A DNA stretch of 37,204 nucleotides, from positions 1 through 37,204 of the forward strand of contig JAKQKY010000045.1 in the NCBI GenBank assembly GCA_029560415.1, read 5' to 3'. The notes beneath the pieces were generated by a model that was given only the letters and a program-made list of their open reading frames with translations, made no database searches and was not told the origin of the DNA. A program made the translations under genes and the position numbers. Origin of the DNA: Bacteroidota bacterium (lineage in GTDB: Bacteria > Bacteroidota > Bacteroidia > Chitinophagales > Chitinophagaceae). This document shows, piece after piece, positions 18,104-26,407 of this stretch. Within the stretch, counting starts at the first letter, position 1. Every line of letters begins with the position of its first letter.

Positions 18104-18140
18104 AAAAGGCTACCAGAATTCACATTCGGTAGCTTTTTTT
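18104..18140. terminator. Bidirectional terminator between convergent genes
   Basis: An 11-bp stem (core GGCTACC / GGTAGC) with an A-run before it and a run of seven T after it, between the coiled-coil gene stop (18057) and the hydrolase gene stop (18148). Confidence 0.88.
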
Positions 18141-18147
18141 ATGCCCT

Positions 18148-19146
18148 CTATTGAACAGGTTTCATTTGCATAATCTCTTTCATAAACCTCGCCGTTTCTA
18201 ACTCAACACTTTGCACATCGCCTGATTTGATCGGCGATCCGATCACGTGATCACCTGTGGCAGGCAGGGCCTTCTCACGTTTTAAACCCTTCGGCGTGGC
18301 CACTTCCTCATACATTTTTTTCATCGCACTTACTTTAACCACTTTATCCTGGTGTGTTTCATCCTTATAATAATATAGCATCAACAAAGGCTGCTTAATT
18401 TTTGCAAATGTTCCTGGGATCATGGTGGTTTCCAGCATTTCCTGCAGGGCAACTGCTGCCTCCAGCCGGTATGGCTTATTCCAATATTGTTTATAGATGG
18501 GCCGCTTATCTGAAGGATCATTATAGTTACCTCCTTTTACCAGTTTTGCAATCTGCAATCCCCATGGATTATTCAGCAGCCATGCGTTACCGTCATTAAT
18601 GGCGATGTTTGGTGAATACAGTATTAACCCGGCGATATCGGCAGGAAAAGCAGCAGCCAGTTGCAGTGCCTGTGTTCCACCGGTACTCGTTCCCATGAGG
18701 ATCACTTTTTCGCCCAGTTGCTTTCCAATGGCCAAGGCCTGTTTAGCCGATTCCCAATATCCATCCGGTGTGAGGTTTAATAATTGTTCGCTGGTATCAA
18801 TACCATGTTCTGATAAACGGGATAAATATAAATTGCAACCAAACTGTTTGGCTATATTCCTGTGTACCGGGTTCCCTTCACCCTGCGATGCAGAAAAGCC
18901 ATGCAGGTACACGATACTGAAAGCAGTCTTTTGCCGCAAAGAATCATTGGCCCAAATAACCCGGGCTTCATTATCAGGCCGGATCTTGTGTATGGATTCA
19001 TTTGCTGAAATATAAGTATTCAATTCATTCAATGAAGGCACAACAGGTAGTGTTGGATCATACACCGGAGTTGATGGATTGGGGCCAACCAGGTAAATGA
19101 TCACAAGTACAACAACAACCAACAGGATTTTTTTCAACCAGCGCAT
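18148..19146 (-). CDS. Membrane-anchored alpha/beta hydrolase (esterase/lipase type)
   Basis: 332 residues. The N-terminus is a membrane anchor or uncleaved signal (residues about 5-20, LKKILLVVVVLVIIYLV). The alpha/beta-hydrolase fold is evident: oxyanion-loop HGF at 82-84 in IVYLHGFSASQGE, nucleophile S154 in the elbow GTSTGG, probable acid D262 in YYYKDETHQD, and catalytic H300 in ATGDHVIGS. The arrangement resembles monoacylglycerol-lipase or carboxylesterase relatives; the substrate cannot be assigned. The catalytic domain probably faces the periplasm. It is convergent with the coiled-coil gene and shares its terminator. Confidence 0.92.
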   Translation of the reverse strand: MRWLKKILLVVVVLVIIYLVGPNPSTPVYDPTLPVVPSLNELNTYISANESIHKIRPDNEARVIWANDSLRQKTAFSIVYLHGFSASQGEGNPVHRNIAKQFGCNLYLSRLSEHGIDTSEQLLNLTPDGYWESAKQALAIGKQLGEKVILMGTSTGGTQALQLAAAFPADIAGLILYSPNIAINDGNAWLLNNPWGLQIAKLVKGGNYNDPSDKRPIYKQYWNKPYRLEAAVALQEMLETTMIPGTFAKIKQPLLMLYYYKDETHQDKVVKVSAMKKMYEEVATPKGLKREKALPATGDHVIGSPIKSGDVQSVELETARFMKEIMQMKPVQ

Positions 19147-19216
19147 ACAATGATTTTTTTATGAAGCTATCTAAATTATTTTATTTATTACCGTATTCCA
19201 TTAAATACCAAAATGG

Positions 19217-19249
19217 CAAAAAAAAGCCAGGCAGTAAAACTACCTGGCG
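19217..19249 (-). terminator. Terminator of the M36 protease gene
   Basis: On the minus strand GCCAGG...CCTGGC with further pairing inside (AGT / ACT around a small loop, one mismatch) is followed by a run of eight or more T, 20 bases past the protease stop. Confidence 0.88.
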
Positions 19250-19267
19250 TACAAAATACTAAGTTTA

Positions 19268-22200
19268 TTATTTTACGACAACCAGCTTTTCTGAATACAA
19301 CACTTTGCCCTCGGCATAACGAACCTGGTAGATGCCTGCAGGTAAAGCAGCAACAGAAATATCAGCCTGGAAACCACCATCCTTTTGAACAGTAACCGTT
19401 CTCTCCATTACGATGCTTCCAAACATGTTCACAAATTGAATGCTGATTTTCCCTACCGAAAGCCCAGACAATACTTTCAGCTTTACCATGTCACTGGCCG
19501 GATTCGGATACACGACCATGTTAGGTTTACCAATGACCGGAACAGAAACAGGTACTGATGTAGCCTTTGTGAATTTCGGTAACGGAACACATTCCGATGA
19601 ATTTACCGCCAAAGAACTTACCGCACTGGTTGAACAACCGTTCACAGATTTAACCGTAATGGTACCGCTGACAAAATTTGACTGGTAACTCACCGTAAAG
19701 CTGGTTGTTCCTTGCCCGGAAACATAGGTTGCATTACCGGGAACCGACCAGATATAGGAGGTTGCAAAAGGGACAGATGCAATTGAATAAGTGACCTGGG
19801 TAGACGGACAAGCCGGAGCAGCCGCTGCGATGGCTCCTGGTTTGGCAATGTTCTTTACCAGTGCAAAGGCCCTGGCCGAACTGTTGCCACAACCTGCCAC
19901 TGAACGAACGGTTAAACTTCCGCCGGTAAAGTTAGCAGCAAATGAAACCTCAATTGACGTTGTGCCCTGACCGGAAACAATGGTTGAATTGGCAGGTGCA
20001 GTCCATAAATAAGAAGCCGCTCCACTTACTGCTGCAATGTTATATGTAGCTGTTGATGGCTGACCAATGTAGGTACAAACATTATTTGGTCCACTAACAG
20101 CTGCAGGTGCAGATGGAGCTTTAGAAGTAACTGCCAGGGTTCTTGCAGCACTTACCGAGCAAACATTGCTGGCCACTACTGAAACAGATCCAGTTGTGAA
20201 ACCGGCATTGAATCGCACCACAATACCCGTATCACCTAAACTGGAAACAAGTACAATTCCGGGAGATAACGTCCACGCATAAGCGGAGGCATTGGTTACT
20301 TTACGTATGGTATAAGTAGCCGTAGAAATGGTACCCACAATTGAACATGGATTCACCAGGCTGGCCGTAATGGATCCCGGAGTAGATGGAACTTTTTTGG
20401 AAATCGCCAGGCTTCTTGCTGTACTGCTTGCATTGTTGAAGCAGGAATTGATAGAGGCTACATAAAGTGTACCGGAAACAAATCCAACAGGATATTGTAC
20501 CTGTACAATGGTATCGGTATTGCTTCCAACAATACTTGCGCCTGCCGGAGCCGTCCATAGATATGATGTAGCATTGGCAGCTTGCCTGATGGTATAGGTT
20601 ACTGGTGCATTGCCTATATGCGGGCAAGCATCTGCCGGGCCAGTGATGGCACCTGGAGCTGATGGAGTCCTGATCATTGCAATTCTCACCAACACACTGT
20701 TCAGCATGGCTTGTGTTATCAATGTAGAAGTATTTGTTGCCAGCACCGTGTAATCAGAAGCAATTGTTTGATTGCCAAAACTGATCGGTGATCCTGTTCC
20801 TGCAACCGGCGAGCCTACATTGATGGTGCCATTGCTGCGTTTCAATTGATAATTAACGCCGGCTTCTGAACCCGCCAAGCCTATAGTAACACCGGCACCA
20901 CCTGTACAATAAGTTCCGCCTCCCGTTACCACAAAGGCTGTTGGCGGGCCGCTGGTAATCGTAACCGTTACCGATCCGGCCATCAGCTGTTGACAATAGG
21001 GTGAGCTGGCGAAAACAGTATAAATACCTTCTCCTAATTGGTTACCAAAACTGATTGCACTTCCGGTTCCAATAACAGGTGACCCTACAGGACTACCATT
21101 AAACTGTAATTGATAGTTGATCCCTATTTGGGAACTGCTTACACCAACTGCTACTCCACTTCCACCAGTTTGATAAGTACCACCTCCATTAACTGCAAAT
21201 GATGTGATGGCCGGTGCAATATCAAGCAAAAGCGTTGCTGCAGAATCGCAACCTGCTGCATTCGACATGTGTACTGTAAATACACCACCTACATTATAAC
21301 TATTGTTATTCCATACAAATGGCAATTGCGTTGCACAAATGGTGATAGGTGTTGCACTTGAAGAATTGGCAACAACCGTAGCAGTTACTGCTGTACGCGT
21401 CGTTGATATACAACCAGACGCTATATTCCTGGCTACCGCATAATAAGTAGTGGAAGTACTGATCGGCGGGGTGATATAAGAAGTAGATCCGGTGAGAAAG
21501 GCAGTACCAAGCACAATGGAAGCATACCAATCAATGGTTTCACCTATACCCGGCACTGCAAGTATACTGATAGAACCTTCACCACATCCGGAAGCATTTC
21601 CTGCCGCAGGCGCTGCTGGTATATTGTGAATTGTTGCTGTTACCGGTACCAATGTATTTGAAAGGCAACCCGTAGTAATATTCCTGGCTTGCGCATAATA
21701 GGTGGTGCTGGTATTAATGACCCCTGTGGTATATGTTAAGGCACCTTGTTGTAATAAGGCCCCGCCCGATGCGGCTGTATACCAATCGATCGTTTCACCG
21801 ATACCAGGTGTTGCTGAAATGCTGACAATGCCAGGACCGCAACGTGATGCGCCTGATCCTCCGGGTGTGATTACGATCGCATTTATGATGGCACTTACTG
21901 CCGTTCTTGAAACCGATACACATCCGGATGAAGTATTTCTCGTTTCAGCATAATATTGAGTTGTACCCGTAAGTACACCTGTATTAAAAGTTAAGGAACC
22001 ACTCACCAGTGGCGTACCACCGGTTACGGCCGCATACCAATCGATCGTTTCACCAGTAGCTGCAGTAGCAGCAATGATCAATGATCCTGGTCCGCAACTT
22101 GAAGCATCTACTGCGCCCGGTGCAGCCGGTATGGCATTCACCGATAAAGTAACCTCATTGCTGTTAAATGCTACGGTGCAGGTACCGGATACAAGGCACC

Positions 22201-25200
22201 GGTACACATTGCTATTCATTGAAAGACTAACGGAAGAAAGATTGAGTTCAGGATCCGTAGCACCACTGATATCGGCAAACGATATGCCGCCATCGGTACT
22301 TTCCTGCCATTGGTATGTAATGCCACTACCCGTTGCAGTTATACTGAACGAAGTATTTGAACCCACACACACACTGGTATTGGAAGGCTGCGAACTGATG
22401 GCACCTGTTTCACAACTTCCGGGGAGGATATTGGTAACCGTATCACTAACAGCCACTTTAATACTGAGGTTATTGAACAGGTTGCTGCGCATATTCACTA
22501 GCGGTAGACTTTGCATGAAAATATCATCGATATTCCAACCGGTAACTGCAAGACTGGCATCGGATGCAAACCTGAACCTGATCTTTATATTTTGGTTCGC
22601 ATAAGAAGAAAGGTCAATGGTTGTTTTGATGAAAGCACCACTGTTACCCGTAAACGCCGACCTGCCCGATAAAGGACTGGTGCTGGAACCCAATGAACCA
22701 TTATAACCATTTGCAGTCATCTTGCTACCAAGATCGCTCCAACTGGTTCCGCCATTGGTACTTATTTCAACGACACCGCCATCCCATCCGGATTCTGCAT
22801 TGTACCAATGCCAGAAACTAAGATTCGGAGGATTGGCCCCAAGGGTTAATGTGTTGGTAGTAGCCAGTGTTTGATCAGAAACAGTTGTCCTGTTTGGAGT
22901 AAATAATGAATTGGGTGCAGTATGACTCCGGGTGTTATGAGTGGTCCATACACTGGTAGTGGTAGATGCGGCAGTCCAACCTGTTGGAATGGTTCCGGCA
23001 GTTCCGGTTACCTGTTCATCCAGTATGGTCTGTGGTGGAAAATAACTACCTGGATTAATCGATACGGTAAAGCTATAATCCTGGCTGGCTCCCTGGGCAA
23101 GGTTTACCGGGAAACTCACTACCCTGTTTCCTACGTTGTATGTGCCACCGCTCACATAGGTTACATTAAGAGGCAATGTATCGGTGAGTATGTAATTGTT
23201 CACTGAACCACAGGTACCGGCATTTACATGGTTTGTATAAGTTATATTCAAACCTTCCTGTTGAGAGATAACGTTTTGGGTAAGTAGCAGGGAAAGACCT
23301 CCATTATCTACAAAACTGGCCACCTGGTCAGTTGTACTGTTCGAAGATCCTTGTGTAGCCAGTTTGCCCATTCCTCTTTTAGCAAAAGCTTTCCAGATGG
23401 AACAACTGTATTTAGCTCCGAAGAAAATCGTATCGGCTCTTAAAATGGCATTGCGGGCATCAATGTAACCAGGACTGCATGGCTGGAGGCGCATACCTTC
23501 CATCACCAGTTTAAGGGCTGCTGTATTGCCTCCTGTAGCAGATGGGTTAAATAAATTTGGATTAATGCCATCCTGGGCGATCATTTCCCAGGTCATTTCC
23601 CAAAGGGCCATGCACCAAATCTCTCCAATAACATGCACTTCACCACCCGAACCGGCCATTGAAGCATAGGTCCAGGGATTGATCGACATATTGGTTGAAT
23701 AAGGATAAGTGCGTATACCCGCCCCTGTGACTGCCTGGCCCAAAACATATGTTCCCATTGGCTTTGCCAGGGCACCATCCGTGACCTGGGCAGTAGCCCA
23801 ATTAGTAGTTGTCATAAGGGTTAAATAATCGCTCCAACCTTCTCCACCCTCTTCTGCATTACTTAGGCATGATGAATTGGCCGGCCCACCGGTGAGCCTG
23901 TTACTGATGCCATGTCCATATTCATGGTTGATCACCCCATTATCCAGGTCACCATCACGGTTAGGGGTAGTTGTAGTAAACAGGTACATCTGCATCCGGG
24001 GTCTTGAACCGTCGACAGGCGTAGAAAAATTTGCATTGTTAGTACCTCCTGCATCCTGCGCATCTGCCACCACGTAATCATTGCCCGCACCTCCCCGGCC
24101 CTGGTTATTATTCTGGAAATTTCCGGAAGGCTCATCAAAACCATACAAATAAGAAATATCATGCATGACATTGTTCCAGTAAAAAAGGTTCGTGATACCA
24201 TATTGCTGGTTGGCAGTTGTAGTGGGTGCCTGGGTGAAATTTGGAGTATAGTCCAGGGTGAGGTTTGGTTGTGCTGTAGTTGACAAACCAGCCCTGCCGT
24301 TCACATTATTATTGTCACGGTCTTCCTGTGCCCAAACGTTATTACCACGTGTACTGTCATGATAGTTTGTTCCATCATTATGCCATTGCAGTGACACGGC
24401 ATTTCCTGATGCAAGCGTCCATGGATCTGTTACCAAAGTAGCTGTTCCGCCGGGATGAATAGGGCTTTCCGCAGGAAAAGGAATTACACGATAGCTGGCG
24501 GAACTTACAACCAATGGACTGTTACCCGCATTCCTTGCAACATCGTTCGGGCCGGCATGTCCAATATTAAAAAAAGATGGAACAGTTGTATTGGCGGCAT
24601 GATGCATATGATCAAACTGTTCATACACAGTAAGGTTATTCTTATCAAGCACGATGCCCGAAGCTGCATCTACCCGAATCATCCAGTGATCCTGGGATCT
24701 TAAAGGTTCTAAATCCACTTCCCACGTAAGTTTTACTTCCTTGCTACTAACGGGAAGCCATACCAGCTCTACAGCGATATCATTATAGGCAATTGCGCTT
24801 TTACTGAACAGTATTTTATTGCCCTTTTGTGCAGTAAATTGCAATGCACCCTGAACAGGTATTTTGCGATCGGTCATTGCAGACAACACTGCTTCTGAAG
24901 CAGATAGTACCGGGTTGGCCGCCATGTTATTTACACGCTCACTTATGCCGGCGATCCTGCCACCAGCCAAAGAAACTAATTTGCCATTTTTAAACGCAAG
25001 CACCTGCATCTGGTTAAAAACCGGGATGTTGCGAAAGGTTTGCTGCAGGTATACCATCCTGATGTGATCAGACAAAGTTTCATAAGAACTGGAAACAACG
25101 GTATTTGCCAGGTCGTCGTCGGTTAACCCGATCTGTTGCTGGTTAGTTTTTACAAGTTCAAGGGCAAGTTTTTGATCTTCTTTACTAACCTGCGCCTTAG

Positions 25201-25249
25201 CAGTCAATAAAAAACAACATGCCAGGATAAGCAGTGGTAATCTTTTCAT
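19268..25249 (-). CDS. T9SS-secreted fungalysin-type (M36) metalloprotease with Ig/PKD-like tail
   Basis: 1993 residues. Sec signal peptide 1-20; FTP propeptide at about 35-100 and a PepSY-like part to about 205; M36 catalytic domain at about 220-650 with zinc motif HEYGH at 442-446 and the glutamate of EGWSD at 470 as third ligand; the intervening GISNRLTGGP is typical of fungalysins. Then a DUF11-like module (about 655-735), a jelly-roll-like module (about 740-915), an Ig-like module (about 945-1038), three Ig-like repeats (1040-1294), one 52-residue-type unit (1296-1346), two GGGTY repeats (1347-1525), four PKD-like repeats (1527-1886), and a type A T9SS sorting domain (1908-1993; VVYPNPASD, then LPAGIYQV). 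It is expected to be secreted or surface-bound and activated by propeptide removal. The tail is unusually long for a protease. A terminator follows. Confidence 0.96.
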   Translation of the reverse strand: MKRLPLLILACCFLLTAKAQVSKEDQKLALELVKTNQQQIGLTDDDLANTVVSSSYETLSDHIRMVYLQQTFRNIPVFNQMQVLAFKNGKLVSLAGGRIAGISERVNNMAANPVLSASEAVLSAMTDRKIPVQGALQFTAQKGNKILFSKSAIAYNDIAVELVWLPVSSKEVKLTWEVDLEPLRSQDHWMIRVDAASGIVLDKNNLTVYEQFDHMHHAANTTVPSFFNIGHAGPNDVARNAGNSPLVVSSASYRVIPFPAESPIHPGGTATLVTDPWTLASGNAVSLQWHNDGTNYHDSTRGNNVWAQEDRDNNNVNGRAGLSTTAQPNLTLDYTPNFTQAPTTTANQQYGITNLFYWNNVMHDISYLYGFDEPSGNFQNNNQGRGGAGNDYVVADAQDAGGTNNANFSTPVDGSRPRMQMYLFTTTTPNRDGDLDNGVINHEYGHGISNRLTGGPANSSCLSNAEEGGEGWSDYLTLMTTTNWATAQVTDGALAKPMGTYVLGQAVTGAGIRTYPYSTNMSINPWTYASMAGSGGEVHVIGEIWCMALWEMTWEMIAQDGINPNLFNPSATGGNTAALKLVMEGMRLQPCSPGYIDARNAILRADTIFFGAKYSCSIWKAFAKRGMGKLATQGSSNSTTDQVASFVDNGGLSLLLTQNVISQQEGLNITYTNHVNAGTCGSVNNYILTDTLPLNVTYVSGGTYNVGNRVVSFPVNLAQGASQDYSFTVSINPGSYFPPQTILDEQVTGTAGTIPTGWTAASTTTSVWTTHNTRSHTAPNSLFTPNRTTVSDQTLATTNTLTLGANPPNLSFWHWYNAESGWDGGVVEISTNGGTSWSDLGSKMTANGYNGSLGSSTSPLSGRSAFTGNSGAFIKTTIDLSSYANQNIKIRFRFASDASLAVTGWNIDDIFMQSLPLVNMRSNLFNNLSIKVAVSDTVTNILPGSCETGAISSQPSNTSVCVGSNTSFSITATGSGITYQWQESTDGGISFADISGATDPELNLSSVSLSMNSNVYRCLVSGTCTVAFNSNEVTLSVNAIPAAPGAVDASSCGPGSLIIAATAATGETIDWYAAVTGGTPLVSGSLTFNTGVLTGTTQYYAETRNTSSGCVSVSRTAVSAIINAIVITPGGSGASRCGPGIVSISATPGIGETIDWYTAASGGALLQQGALTYTTGVINTSTTYYAQARNITTGCLSNTLVPVTATIHNIPAAPAAGNASGCGEGSISILAVPGIGETIDWYASIVLGTAFLTGSTSYITPPISTSTTYYAVARNIASGCISTTRTAVTATVVANSSSATPITICATQLPFVWNNNSYNVGGVFTVHMSNAAGCDSAATLLLDIAPAITSFAVNGGGTYQTGGSGVAVGVSSSQIGINYQLQFNGSPVGSPVIGTGSAISFGNQLGEGIYTVFASSPYCQQLMAGSVTVTITSGPPTAFVVTGGGTYCTGGAGVTIGLAGSEAGVNYQLKRSNGTINVGSPVAGTGSPISFGNQTIASDYTVLATNTSTLITQAMLNSVLVRIAMIRTPSAPGAITGPADACPHIGNAPVTYTIRQAANATSYLWTAPAGASIVGSNTDTIVQVQYPVGFVSGTLYVASINSCFNNASSTARSLAISKKVPSTPGSITASLVNPCSIVGTISTATYTIRKVTNASAYAWTLSPGIVLVSSLGDTGIVVRFNAGFTTGSVSVVASNVCSVSAARTLAVTSKAPSAPAAVSGPNNVCTYIGQPSTATYNIAAVSGAASYLWTAPANSTIVSGQGTTSIEVSFAANFTGGSLTVRSVAGCGNSSARAFALVKNIAKPGAIAAAAPACPSTQVTYSIASVPFATSYIWSVPGNATYVSGQGTTSFTVSYQSNFVSGTITVKSVNGCSTSAVSSLAVNSSECVPLPKFTKATSVPVSVPVIGKPNMVVYPNPASDMVKLKVLSGLSVGKISIQFVNMFGSIVMERTVTVQKDGGFQADISVAALPAGIYQVRYAEGKVLYSEKLVVVK
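19592..20671 (-). repeat. Four PKD-like repeats of about 90 residues in the protease tail
   Basis: Residues 1527-1886 of the M36 protease. Each unit has the pattern P-x-x-P-G-x-I, a cysteine about 15 residues in, TYTI or a variant, SYLW / YAW, then VxVxF, followed by G-x-x-x-V and a second cysteine. The third and fourth units share VSGQGTTS. They are likely beta-sandwich spacers or binding modules. Confidence 0.85.
21212..21364 (-). repeat. Single copy of the 52-residue array unit inside the M36 protease
   Basis: Residues about 1296-1346 read TICATQLPFVWNNNSY, then GGVFTVHM, then NAAGCDSAATLLLDI. C, P, W, N, C, D and S fall at the same spacing as in the 29-unit array at 2-4519 (second cysteine 29 residues after the first). 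It occurs once here, between the third Ig-like repeat and the GGGTY repeats. Confidence 0.9.
21368..22132 (-). repeat. Three Ig-like repeats of about 85 residues in the protease tail
   Basis: Residues 1040-1294. Each has a C-G-x-G motif, then IGETIDWY or TGETIDWY, a G-rich turn, TTYYA or TQYYA and a second cysteine (SGC / TGC). These match the Ig-like module frequent in T9SS cargo proteins (Ig_7 type). Confidence 0.85.
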
Positions 25250-25585
25250 AATTGGTAATATGTGTGATATTAAAATAAATGTGCAATTTGTAATGACATC
25301 AATAAATCAGTAAAATGAAAATCCATTTTCAATTTATTTTCCTGGGGGGAGTAATCATTATATGAACGCTGAGAGATCCTATCATAAGCCTGTCAACACA
25401 ACTCTCATGCAGTGTAATGGTGCAACGAATGTATTGATTTTAATGCAATTTTTACGAAAACCCCGGCCTTGATTGTTTATTGTTGAAGCATTTGCGATAT
25501 AATACAACGCTACCGTTCTTAAACATTGTGCAAAAAAAAGCCCCATTCTATGAACAGGGCAATTAAAGATCAAAAAGTTGACTTC
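25250..25585. other. Gene-free stretch of 336 bases: protease promoter region and upstream terminator
   Basis: No credible ORF. The protease promoter must lie in 25250-25450, which is AT-rich and includes a small dyad TGAAAA...TTTTCA near 25316-25331. The far end holds the terminator of the next minus-strand gene. I cannot fix a -33/-7 pair. Confidence 0.5.
25532..25562 (-). terminator. Terminator of the beta-barrel gene
   Basis: On the minus strand GCCC / GGGC with a second short stem TTC / GAA around a 3-base loop is followed by a run of eight T, about 24 bases past the stop at 25586. Confidence 0.72.
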
Positions 25586-26101
25586 TTAAAACACATAGGC
25601 AAGCCTGATTCCTACTGCGGCTATCGATCCTCCATTGACGGCATAACCATCATATTTCAATGTAGCATCAATGGCTTTACCCTTTACTGTTTTGAAATTG
25701 TATCCTATTTGCGGAGAATAAGCAAATGCTGTATTTCCAACACCTGCTGTATTTACAAAACCCACACCAACCTGGGCTCCCAAATGAAATCCCAGACCTG
25801 GATAAAACCGGCCACCCACCCGGATTGGAATGATCGTCGCATTTTTAAATTTCACTCCACTGCCCGCAGATTTTCCTATGAAGCTGTTGAAACCCGTAAG
25901 GCCCGTTGCACTGAGATTTTCCTTCACATAGATTTCCAACTGGGCCGTGCCGCCAATCCCCAATCCATTGGTAGTGGAAAAATCGCCGGTTGCAAACATC
26001 AGTTCAGGTCCCACGCTGAATTTTAATTTACCAATTCCCTGTGCAGTTGAATGAATGGTCAATCCCATGGTCAACATCGTCAACAATAATAGTTTTTTCA
26101 T
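25586..26101 (-). CDS. Outer-membrane beta-barrel protein
   Basis: 171 residues from the ATG at 26101; the frame extends to 26143, but only the inner start gives a proper signal peptide (MKKLLLLTMLTMGL to HSTAQ, cut near residue 20). The mature part is strands of alternating hydrophobic residues with glycine and aromatic residues (KLKFSVGPELMFATGDF, GIGGTAQLEIYV, GGRFYPGLGFHLGAQVGVGF, IGYNFKT), about eight strands, and ends in a phenylalanine (RLAYVF), the usual outer-membrane insertion signature. This fits a small OmpA-like or OmpW-like barrel of the porin superfamily; a transport role is not shown. It lies between two giant T9SS cargo genes. Confidence 0.88.
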   Translation of the reverse strand: MKKLLLLTMLTMGLTIHSTAQGIGKLKFSVGPELMFATGDFSTTNGLGIGGTAQLEIYVKENLSATGLTGFNSFIGKSAGSGVKFKNATIIPIRVGGRFYPGLGFHLGAQVGVGFVNTAGVGNTAFAYSPQIGYNFKTVKGKAIDATLKYDGYAVNGGSIAAVGIRLAYVF

Positions 26102-26407
26102 GTTTTTGTTTGATTTACAATGCGGCAAAATTAAGCTTGCCAATTAATACTCCCAAATAATGATCGGTAGAAATATGCAGTAAAAGTCATTTTTTTTCGT
26201 ATCAATACCTCGTATAAACACGTGTTTTACAATCTTTAGCAGGATTTCTGATTTTTTTTCGCTGCAATATACAATAACCAATATTGTTTGTCGTTGTATT
26301 GATAACCTCAGTAATATCATCCCTATAAATATTACTGCTAACCTATCAAAATAATAGACCTGATCAACCGGATGCAATGTCGTGGTGATGACAGGACCTT
26401 TATTATT
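26102..26407. other. Gene-free divergent promoter region of about 306 bases
   Basis: AT-rich, between the divergent beta-barrel gene and the third giant gene. It contains T-runs near 26190 and 26254 and an imperfect dyad (ATACAATA...TATTGT) near 26268-26290. No credible ORF. Confidence 0.5.
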
